From RSA11 sp965652565 (lineage in GTDB: Bacteria; Actinomycetota; Thermoleophilia; Solirubrobacterales; 70-9), in NCBI GenBank assembly GCA_965652565.1, contig CBFGWL010000106.1, positions 1-6,423 of the forward strand: a DNA stretch of 6,423 nucleotides, written 5' to 3'. Under the pieces are notes generated by a model. That model searched no databases, had not been told where the DNA came from, and worked only from the letters and a program-made list of their open reading frames with translations. Within the stretch, counting starts at the first letter, position 1, and every line of letters begins with the position of its first letter. Both the position numbers and the translations under genes were made by a program. Shown here piece by piece: positions 1 through 5,180 of the stretch.

Positions 1-2
1 TT

Positions 3-1127
3 AAGTCGCTCGCCGACAGGGTGCGCGAGGCCACCGGCGAGACGAGCGCGGTGCCCGCGCCCAAGCCCGCCGAGCCGGAGGCCCCGTCCCGCGAGCCTGC
101 CCCGAGGCCGGTCGCGCCCGTGGATCTCGATGTGGATTTCGACTTCGACACGGCGACGCACGAGCGCGCCCCGACCGCGGCGCCGCCCGCCCCGCCGGTC
201 GAGCCACCCGCCGCGGACCCACCACGGACCACCGGCGGCCGGCGTCCCCCGCGCCCGCCGCGCAGCCGCGCGCAGATCCGCCGGCGCCGCCTTGCCGCGC
301 TCGCCGGCATCGCGGCGCTCATCGTCCTCGTCGCCGGCGCCGGCGCGATCATCTCCCGCGGGGGCGACGACCCCCCGCCCGCACCGGCGGCCAAGGAGCG
401 CCCGACGGTCTCGGTCACGATCCCGGAGGGGCTGAGCCGCAAGCAGATCGCCCGAGTCGTCAAGGACGCCGGCCTGCGCGGCAACTACGTCAAGGCGACG
501 AACTCCACGAAGGGCTTCAACCTCAAGGCGTTCGGCGCGCAGAACGCCGAGTCGCTGGAGGGCTTCCTCTTCCCGGCGACGTACGAGGTCTACAGGGGCG
601 GGAACGTCAAGCAGCTCGTGCGCAAGCAGGTGCAGGCCTTCCGGGACAACTTCGCCGGCGTGAACATGCGCAAGGCCAAGCGCGCGAACCTCTCCCCGTA
701 CGACGTCGTGATCATCGCCTCGATGATCGAGCGGGAGATCTCGGTCGCCGACGAACGCAGGCTGGCCGCGTCGGTCATCTACAACCGGCTCTCGGCCGGG
801 ACGCCGCTGGGGATCGACGCGACGGTGCGCTACATCACCGACAACTGGGACGAGCCGCTCAAGGAGTCCGAGCTCGCCACGGACTCGCCGTACAACACCC
901 GCGTCCACGCGGGCCTGCCGCCTGGGCCGATCGGCAACCCCGGTCTCGCCTCGCTCGAGGCCGCGGCGAACCCGGCGGACACCGACTACTTCTTCTACGT
1001 CGTCAAGCCCGGCACGTGCGGCGAGCACGAGTTCGTGGAGACCCAGGCGGAGTTCGACGCCGCCGTCGCGAACTACAACAACGCGCGCGACGCCGCCGGC
1101 GGCAAGTCCCCGACCGAGTGCGAGTGA
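3..1127 (+). CDS. mltG: Endolytic murein transglycosylase MltG (5' end probably outside window)
   Basis: MltG (YceG family) cuts nascent peptidoglycan glycan strands at the outer face of the cytoplasmic membrane and is thought to set glycan length. Residue numbers count from the GTG at 21. Residues 1-86 are a Pro/Ala/Arg-rich, probably disordered cytoplasmic tail; RRRR (87-90) precedes a single membrane helix at about 91-111, giving an N-in, C-out topology. A LysM-like part starts near 129 (VSVTIPEGLSRKQIA). The catalytic domain contains IASMIEREISVADERR, with E237 aligning with the catalytic Glu of E. coli MltG, followed by SVIYNRL (251-257), a DATVRY segment (266-271) and the family signature GLPPGPIGNPGLASL (298-312). 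The frame is open to the left edge, and the GTG at 21 has AGG directly against it with no spacing, so translation more likely begins upstream. The stop overlaps the aroE start. Family assignment is firm; the N-terminus is not. Confidence 0.93.
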   Translation, partial: KSLADRVREATGETSAVPAPKPAEPEAPSREPAPRPVAPVDLDVDFDFDTATHERAPTAAPPAPPVEPPAADPPRTTGGRRPPRPPRSRAQIRRRRLAALAGIAALIVLVAGAGAIISRGGDDPPPAPAAKERPTVSVTIPEGLSRKQIARVVKDAGLRGNYVKATNSTKGFNLKAFGAQNAESLEGFLFPATYEVYRGGNVKQLVRKQVQAFRDNFAGVNMRKAKRANLSPYDVVIIASMIEREISVADERRLAASVIYNRLSAGTPLGIDATVRYITDNWDEPLKESELATDSPYNTRVHAGLPPGPIGNPGLASLEAAANPADTDYFFYVVKPGTCGEHEFVETQAEFDAAVANYNNARDAAGGKSPTECE

Positions 1128-1951
1128 TGCCCAGGCTCGCCGTCCTGGGCCATCCGGTCTCCCACAGCCGATCGCCCGCCATGCACAACGCGGCTCTGGC
1201 GGAGCTCGGCATGGACGACGAGTGGCGCTACGAGGCGATCGACGTCGCGCCGGAGGAGTTCGACGAGCTGGTGCGCTCGCTCCCGGCCCAGGGGTTCGTG
1301 GGCACGAGCGTCACGGTCCCGCACAAGCTCGCCGCGCTTGCGATCGCGGACGTGCGCTCGCCCGCGGCCGAGGCGATCGGCGCGGCGAACACGCTGCACT
1401 TCCGCGAGGGGCGGATCGAATGCCACAACACAGACCCCAACGGCGTGCTCGACGCGCTCCCGCGCCCGGCCGCAGGGCTCCGTGCGCTCGTGCTCGGCGC
1501 GGGCGGCTCGGCGCGCGCCGCCGTCTGGGGGCTGCGCGAGGCCGGGGCGCAGGTGGCGATCTGGAACCGCACCGCGGCGAAGGCCGAGGATCTCGCCGCT
1601 GAGTTCGGCGTCGAGGCGATCGACGCGGAGGCCGCGCGCGCGGGCGCGTGGGGGCTCGTCGTCAACACGACCACGGTCGGCATGCGTGCTGCCGCGGGCG
1701 CCCCGGAAGCCGATGATCCGCTGACGGCGCTCCCGTTGGACCTCGGTGCCCTCGGCCCGGAGCGGATCGTGGTCGACCTGGTCTACGGACAGCGCGAGAC
1801 GCCCCTGGCGGCCGCAGCCCGCGCCGCCGGCGCGAGCGTGATCGACGGGCTCGAGGTGCTCGTCCGCCAGGGCGTTCCGCAGTTCGAGCTGTGGACCGGC
1901 CGCGACGCTCCGGTTGACCGGATGCGTGCAGCTGCTCTGGCGGCGGCTTGA
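1127..1951 (+). CDS. aroE: Shikimate dehydrogenase (NADP+) AroE
   Basis: AroE reduces 3-dehydroshikimate to shikimate with NADPH, the fourth step of the cytosolic shikimate pathway to chorismate and aromatic amino acids. The 274-residue product has the usual family length. The substrate domain shows SHSRSP (12-17, with S14 and S16 in the shikimate pocket), SVTVPHK (61-67, catalytic K67), AANTL (87-90, N88) and NTD (101-103, catalytic D103). The nucleotide domain shows the glycine loop GAGGSAR (124-130), NRT (147-149), which fits NADP preference, and NTTTVGM (180-186). The C-terminal signature DGLEVLVRQGVPQFELWTG (240-258) carries Q248. Serine 61 sits where E. coli has Asn59, and NTDPNG replaces the common NTDGxG; both look tolerable. 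The ATG at 1127 is chosen because the protein then starts in register with E. coli AroE (MPRLAVLGHPVSHS) and because it shares its A with the mltG stop (TGATG), implying translational coupling; only a weak SD is present. Frame continues upstream to 1016 but only as an mltG shadow. Confidence 0.95.
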   Translation: MPRLAVLGHPVSHSRSPAMHNAALAELGMDDEWRYEAIDVAPEEFDELVRSLPAQGFVGTSVTVPHKLAALAIADVRSPAAEAIGAANTLHFREGRIECHNTDPNGVLDALPRPAAGLRALVLGAGGSARAAVWGLREAGAQVAIWNRTAAKAEDLAAEFGVEAIDAEAARAGAWGLVVNTTTVGMRAAAGAPEADDPLTALPLDLGALGPERIVVDLVYGQRETPLAAAARAAGASVIDGLEVLVRQGVPQFELWTGRDAPVDRMRAAALAAA

Positions 1952-1955
1952 TGGC

Positions 1956-1992
1956 AGGCGCCGACCGGGTAAGAGTGGTGTAGCGGGCGCCT
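1956..1992 (+). repeat. 7-bp inverted repeat just after aroE
   Basis: The arms AGGCGCC (1956-1962) and GGCGCCT (1986-1992) are perfect reverse complements separated by 23 nt and begin 4 nt after the aroE stop. It could be an RNA stem at the end of the mltG-aroE transcript or a protein-binding inverted repeat upstream of pilB. In DNA this GC-rich a 7-bp match may also be chance, so no function is claimed. Confidence 0.3.
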
Positions 1993-2010
1993 CGGGCTTT
2001 CGGTTCGCCT

Positions 2011-2024
2011 GGGGGCCGGGCCCC
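2011..2024 (+). terminator. GC-only hairpin between aroE and pilB, possible terminator
   Basis: GGGGC (2012-2016) pairs with GCCCC (2020-2024) around a CGG triloop, giving a compact GC-only stem about 60 nt after the aroE stop. No U-tract follows (the next bases are ATATCG), so it is not a classical intrinsic terminator, though U-poor hairpins are often proposed to act so in high-GC actinobacteria. A similar block lies between pilB and pilT (3971-4004). It is upstream of the proposed pilB promoter, which suits ending the aroE transcript. Confidence 0.25.
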
Positions 2025-2047
2025 ATATCGCATAGGGGTACCAAGGC

Positions 2048-2075
2048 TCAAGCGCCCTGGACGAAATGCCGAACC
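2048..2075 (+). promoter_or_regulatory. Candidate sigma-28-like promoter for pilB (weak match)
   Basis: TCAAGCGCCC starts at 2048 and GCCGAACC at 2068. Against the sigma-28 consensus (TAAA, about 15-16 nt, GCCGATAA) this matches 3/4 in the upstream box and 5/8 in the downstream box. Alone it would be unconvincing. It is listed because the better box in front of pilT has the same layout: T(A/C)AAGC(G/T)CCC, then GCCGA, with box starts exactly 20 nt apart, ending 8-9 nt before the ATG. Transcription would begin within a few bases of the pilB ATG, giving a leaderless mRNA. Confidence 0.4.
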
Positions 2076-2084
2076 GAACAGAGG

Positions 2085-3935
2085 ATGCCCGAACCTAGAC
2101 CCGGCTATTTGCGACCCGTCCCGAGCGAGGGCGACGAGGCTCCAGGCGAAGCCGAAACGGCCCGCCAGGACGCCGAAGCGGCGCTGCCCGAGGGCGAAGC
2201 GGCCGCGCCGCAGCCCCCTGCTCAGCCGCAGCAGACGCCGGGGCTGACGCCCCCGCTCGGCCACGGACACTCGGCGATGTTCCTCACGGACGTGATCGTC
2301 GATCTCGGCTTCGCCTCGCGCGAGCGCGTGGAGGAGGCGATCGCCGAGGCGCGCGTCGCCGGCCGCGCTCCCGAGCAGATCCTGCTCGAGCGCAAGGCGA
2401 TCACCTCCGAGCAGCTCGCGCGCGCCCTCGCCGAGCGCTACGGGCTGCACCACGTCGACCTCGCCAGCTACCACATCGACATGGGCGCAGCGAACCTGAT
2501 CTCGCCGAACGCCGCCCGCCGCTACCGCGCGGTGCCGATCGGCTACGTCGACGACAACACGCTGCTGCTCGCGATGGCCGACCCGGCGAACGTCATCGCC
2601 CTCGACGACATCCAGATGATGACCGGGCTCGCCTGCGAGGTCGCGGTCGCCAGCGAGGAGGACATCGAGGCGTTCATCCTGCGCCTGAGCACGCTCGAGA
2701 ACGCGGTCTCCGAGGCGCTCTTCGAGGAGGAGAGCGAGGAGGAGGACGAGGAGGCGGCCGACGCGCTACAGGAGTCCGCCGACGACGCGCCGGTCATCAA
2801 GCTCGTCTACTCCGTCCTCGGCCAGGCGGTGAACGAGGGCGCCTCCGACGTTCACTTCGAGCCGGGCGAGAAGGACATGCGGGTCCGTTTCCGCGTGGAC
2901 GGCGTGCTCTACGAGGCGGCGAAGGTGCCCAAGCGGATGATCCCCGGCGTGATCTCGCGCCTGAAGATCATGTGCGACCTCGACATCGCCGAGAAGCGCG
3001 TGCCACAGGACGGCCGCGTGGGGGTGACGGTCGAGGACCGCAAGGTGGATCTGCGAATCACGACGCTTCCGACGCAGCGCGGGGAGGGGGCGACGATCCG
3101 CATCCTCGACAAGTCGGCGGCGATGCGGACCCTGGACGAGCTCGGCATGCACGGCGAGGCGCGCGACCACTTCGAGAACGCGGTGCGCAAGCCCTACGGC
3201 GCGATCCTCGTGACCGGGCCGACCGGCTCCGGTAAGTCGACGACGCTCTACGCCGCGCTCGACGACATCAACGTCGTCGAGAAGAAGATCATCACGATCG
3301 AGGATCCCGTCGAGTACCGGCTCGAGGGGATCAACCAGATCAACGTGAACCGCCGCGCCGGCCTCACCTTCGCGACCGGCTTGCGCTCGGTGCTCCGCGC
3401 GGACCCGGACGTGATCATGGTGGGCGAGGTCCGCGACGCCGAGACGGCGCGGATCGCGATCGAGGCGGCGCTCACCGGCCACCTCGTGCTCACCACGCTG
3501 CACACCAACGACGCTCCGGGCGCGGTGGCGCGCCTGCAGAAGATGGGGATCGAGAGCTTCTTGGTCGCGTCGGCGGTCGACACGATCGTCGCGCAGCGCC
3601 TCGCGCGCAAGCTGTGTTCGCACTGCAAGCGCCGCACGGTCCTCAGCCGGGAGGCGCTCGTTACCGAGGGCTTCCGCGTGGGCGGCGACATCGAGGCCTA
3701 TGAGCCCGTCGGGTGCCCGCGCTGCAGCTCGACCGGCTACCGCGGCCGCGTCGGCCTGTTCTCCGTGATGCCGATGAGCGAGCGCATCAAGGAGCTCACC
3801 GTGAACCACGCCTCCGAGGCGGAGCTCACGCGCGTCGCGCGCGAGGAGGGCATGCTCACCCTCCAGGAGGACGGCCTGAACAAGGTGCGCGACGGCATCA
3901 CGAGCATCCAGGAAGTCGCGCGCGTCTCACGGTAG
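2085..3935 (+). CDS. pilB: Type IV pilus assembly (extension) ATPase PilB
   Basis: PilB is the cytoplasmic hexameric ATPase that drives pilin polymerisation through PilC at the inner membrane. The 616-residue product has: a Pro/Ala/Glu-rich tail (1-64); an MshEN/GspE-N-like domain (about 65-205); a strongly acidic linker (about 214-234); the N2 part with ASDVHFEPGE (253-262); and the ATPase core. The core shows Walker A GPTGSGKST (378-386, K384), an Asp box IEDPVEY (405-411), Walker B DPDVIMVGE (440-448, E448) and a His box TGHLVLTTLHT (H466, H473). Four cysteines in CSHC (511-514) and CPRC (544-547) form the zinc-binding tetracysteine seen in PilB/GspE and absent from PilT. ATG 2085 is preferred: the TTG at 1914 lies inside aroE, and 1952-2084 reads as non-coding. 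GAGG touches this ATG without spacing, so a leaderless start is likely. ATG 2277 (M65), at the start of the N-domain, is the alternative. A GspE role is less likely because pilT follows. Confidence 0.93.
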   Translation: MPEPRPGYLRPVPSEGDEAPGEAETARQDAEAALPEGEAAAPQPPAQPQQTPGLTPPLGHGHSAMFLTDVIVDLGFASRERVEEAIAEARVAGRAPEQILLERKAITSEQLARALAERYGLHHVDLASYHIDMGAANLISPNAARRYRAVPIGYVDDNTLLLAMADPANVIALDDIQMMTGLACEVAVASEEDIEAFILRLSTLENAVSEALFEEESEEEDEEAADALQESADDAPVIKLVYSVLGQAVNEGASDVHFEPGEKDMRVRFRVDGVLYEAAKVPKRMIPGVISRLKIMCDLDIAEKRVPQDGRVGVTVEDRKVDLRITTLPTQRGEGATIRILDKSAAMRTLDELGMHGEARDHFENAVRKPYGAILVTGPTGSGKSTTLYAALDDINVVEKKIITIEDPVEYRLEGINQINVNRRAGLTFATGLRSVLRADPDVIMVGEVRDAETARIAIEAALTGHLVLTTLHTNDAPGAVARLQKMGIESFLVASAVDTIVAQRLARKLCSHCKRRTVLSREALVTEGFRVGGDIEAYEPVGCPRCSSTGYRGRVGLFSVMPMSERIKELTVNHASEAELTRVAREEGMLTLQEDGLNKVRDGITSIQEVARVSR

Positions 3936-3974
3936 GCGCGGCGGCGCTGCATCGGGGCAAGGGGGTCGCGGGTT

Positions 3975-3990
3975 GGGGGCCCTGGCCCTT
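3975..3990 (+). terminator. Hairpin between pilB and pilT, possible terminator
   Basis: GGGC (3977-3980) pairs with GCCC (3985-3988) around CCTG. Two G-T wobble pairs (3975-3976 with 3989-3990) could extend the stem in RNA. It lies 40 nt after the pilB stop and is followed by CGAG rather than a U-tract. It resembles the block after aroE in content and order: GGTT, GGGGGCC, GG(C/G)CCC, ATCGC, CAT(A/G)G. A longer enclosing pairing is also possible (3936-3943 with 4025-4032). Function as a pilB terminator is inferred. Confidence 0.25.
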
Positions 3991-4032
3991 CGAGATCGCC
4001 CATGGTGGCGCGAGCGGGACCCTGCGCCGCGC

Positions 4033-4060
4033 TAAAGCTCCCGCGCCCGCGAGCCGATCA
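4033..4060 (+). promoter_or_regulatory. Candidate sigma-28 (FliA/WhiG-type) promoter for pilT-pilC
   Basis: TAAAGCTC (4033-4040) and GCCGATCA (4053-4060) match the sigma-28 consensus TAAAGTTT...GCCGATAA at 6/8 and 7/8 positions. There are 16 nt between TAAA and GCCG, the spacing reported for WhiG promoters of Streptomyces and one more than for E. coli FliA. The downstream box ends 8 nt before the pilT ATG, so the expected transcript start falls on or within a few bases of the ATG. That would make the pilT mRNA leaderless, which agrees with the lack of any Shine-Dalgarno sequence before this gene. The match is seen directly; activity is inferred. Confidence 0.55.
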
Positions 4061-4068
4061 AAGCTGCG

Positions 4069-5169
4069 ATGAGCATTGACTTCGCATCGGTCCTCTCTCG
4101 CATGGTCGAGCTGCGGGCCTCGGACGTTCACCTGAGCCCCGGCTTCAAGCCCGCGATGCGCGTACGCGGCGCGATCAAGCCGATGGAGGACTTCCCGACG
4201 CTCACCCCGACGGACACGCGCGAGATCGTCTACTCGATCCTCAACGACGCGCAGCGCAAGGAGTTCGAGAATAACCTCCAGCTCGACTTCGCCTACGCGA
4301 TCCCCAACGTCGCGCGCTTCCGCGTCAACACGTTCTTTCAGCGCGGCTCCATCTCGGCCGCGTTCCGCCTGATCCCCTTCGAGATCCTCTCCCTCGAACA
4401 GCTCGGCCTCCCGCAGGTGCTCGCCGACTTCTGCCGCAAACCGCGCGGCTTCGTGCTCGTGACGGGCCCGACCGGCTCCGGCAAGTCGACGACGCTCGCC
4501 TCGATGATCGACCTGATCAACAGCGAGCGCGACGAGCACATCCTCACGATCGAGGACCCGATCGAGTTCCTCCACAAGCACAAGCGCTGCATCGTCAACC
4601 AGCGCGAGGTCGGCGCCGACGCCACGGACTTCTCCTCGGCGCTCAAGGCGGCGTTGCGCGAGGACCCCGACGTGATCCTCGTCGGCGAGATGCGCGACCT
4701 CGAGACGATCTCGACCGCGCTCACCGCGGCGGAGACCGGCCACCTCGTCTTCGCGACGCTGCACACCCAGTCGACGTCGCAGACCGTCGACCGGATCATC
4801 GACGTCTTCCCGCCGCACCAGCAGCAGCAGGTGCGCATGCAGCTCTCGATCGCGCTGCAGGGGATCGTCACCCAGCAGCTGCTGCCCACCGCGGACGGCT
4901 CGGGCCGCGTGGCGGCGACCGAGGTCCTCGTGCCGACCCCCGCGATCCGCAACCTGATCCGCGAGGGCAAGACGCACCAGATCTACTCGTCGATCCAGAC
5001 CTCGGGCGCGATCGGCATGCAGACGATGGACGCGCACCTCGCGCAGCTCGTGCGCATGGGCAAGATCACCCGCTCGCTCGCGGAGCAGCGCTCGGCCGTG
5101 CCGGAGGAGCTCAAGCGCCTGATCGGCGGCGGGCCCGGGATGCCCGCGCCGGCGATGGCGTCCGCGTGA
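4069..5169 (+). CDS. pilT: Type IV pilus retraction ATPase PilT
   Basis: PilT is the cytoplasmic hexameric ATPase that depolymerises pili, powering twitching, surface sensing and DNA uptake in known systems. The 366-residue protein has the length typical of PilT and, unlike PilB, lacks the N-terminal MshEN region and the tetracysteine. Seen in order: an N-terminal ASDVHLSPG (17-25) in the PAS-like N2 domain; Walker A GPTGSGKST (133-141, K139); Asp box TIEDPIEF (160-167); VNQREVG (176-182); Walker B DPDVILVGEMRD (199-210, E207); His box TGHLVFATLHT (223-233, H225 and H232); and the PilT hallmark AIRNLIREGK (292-301), linked in other species to retraction. The last 14 residues are a Gly/Pro/Ala/Met tail. 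ATG 4069 gives the standard PilT N-terminus (MSIDFASVLSRMVELRASD). No SD precedes it, so translation is probably leaderless from the promoter at 4033-4060. pilC follows after 11 nt. Confidence 0.95.
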   Translation: MSIDFASVLSRMVELRASDVHLSPGFKPAMRVRGAIKPMEDFPTLTPTDTREIVYSILNDAQRKEFENNLQLDFAYAIPNVARFRVNTFFQRGSISAAFRLIPFEILSLEQLGLPQVLADFCRKPRGFVLVTGPTGSGKSTTLASMIDLINSERDEHILTIEDPIEFLHKHKRCIVNQREVGADATDFSSALKAALREDPDVILVGEMRDLETISTALTAAETGHLVFATLHTQSTSQTVDRIIDVFPPHQQQQVRMQLSIALQGIVTQQLLPTADGSGRVAATEVLVPTPAIRNLIREGKTHQIYSSIQTSGAIGMQTMDAHLAQLVRMGKITRSLAEQRSAVPEELKRLIGGGPGMPAPAMASA

Positions 5170-5175
5170 GGTAGG
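5168..5175 (+). promoter_or_regulatory. Ribosome binding site of pilC
   Basis: GAGGTAGG overlaps the pilT stop codon (TGA, 5167-5169) and ends 5 nt before the GTG at 5181. It decides the pilC start, and it contrasts with pilB and pilT, which lack a spaced SD; this is expected if pilC is an internal gene of the pilT-pilC transcript. Confidence 0.7.
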
Positions 5176-5180
5176 TCCCC

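Noticed and set aside
1016..1126. Upstream extension of aroE into mltG
   Set aside because: The frame is open only as a shadow of mltG; the translation is Arg-rich, and ATG 1127 gives the canonical AroE N-terminus.
1948..1975. Housekeeping-type promoter TTGATG, 16 nt, TAAGAG before pilB
   Set aside because: The -10 lacks the final T and the -35 matches only TTGA; such matches are common. It stays possible if the sigma-28-like box is refuted, and it lies partly inside the inverted repeat 1956-1992.
1073..2044. Long minus-strand open frames, here and at 2766-3809, 3898-5037 and 4983-6209
   Set aside because: They lie opposite well-identified genes, have low-complexity Arg/Ala/Asp/His-rich translations without recognisable domains, and are the expected mirror frames of GC-rich coding DNA.
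1914..2084. N-terminal extension of PilB from the TTG at 1914
   Set aside because: It overlaps aroE by 38 nt, has no RBS, and its translation has no resemblance to PilB N-termini; the region 1952-2084 has intergenic character and a better ATG exists at 2085.
1952..2084. Cyclic-di-GMP (GEMM) or cyclic-di-AMP riboswitch before pilB
   Set aside because: I looked because pili are often c-di-GMP controlled, but the conserved blocks of these riboswitches are not present; the hairpins alone do not support an aptamer.
4002..4079. 25-codon open frame (MVARAGPCAALK...) overlapping the pilT start
   Set aside because: No RBS, no recognisable sequence, and it would span the proposed promoter and the pilT start codon.
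3210..4497. Near-identical 39-nt segments in pilB (3210-3248) and pilT (4459-4497)
   Set aside because: They encode the same Walker A peptide with the same favoured codons and differ at three third positions; shared ancestry of the ATPases and codon bias explain this without recent recombination.
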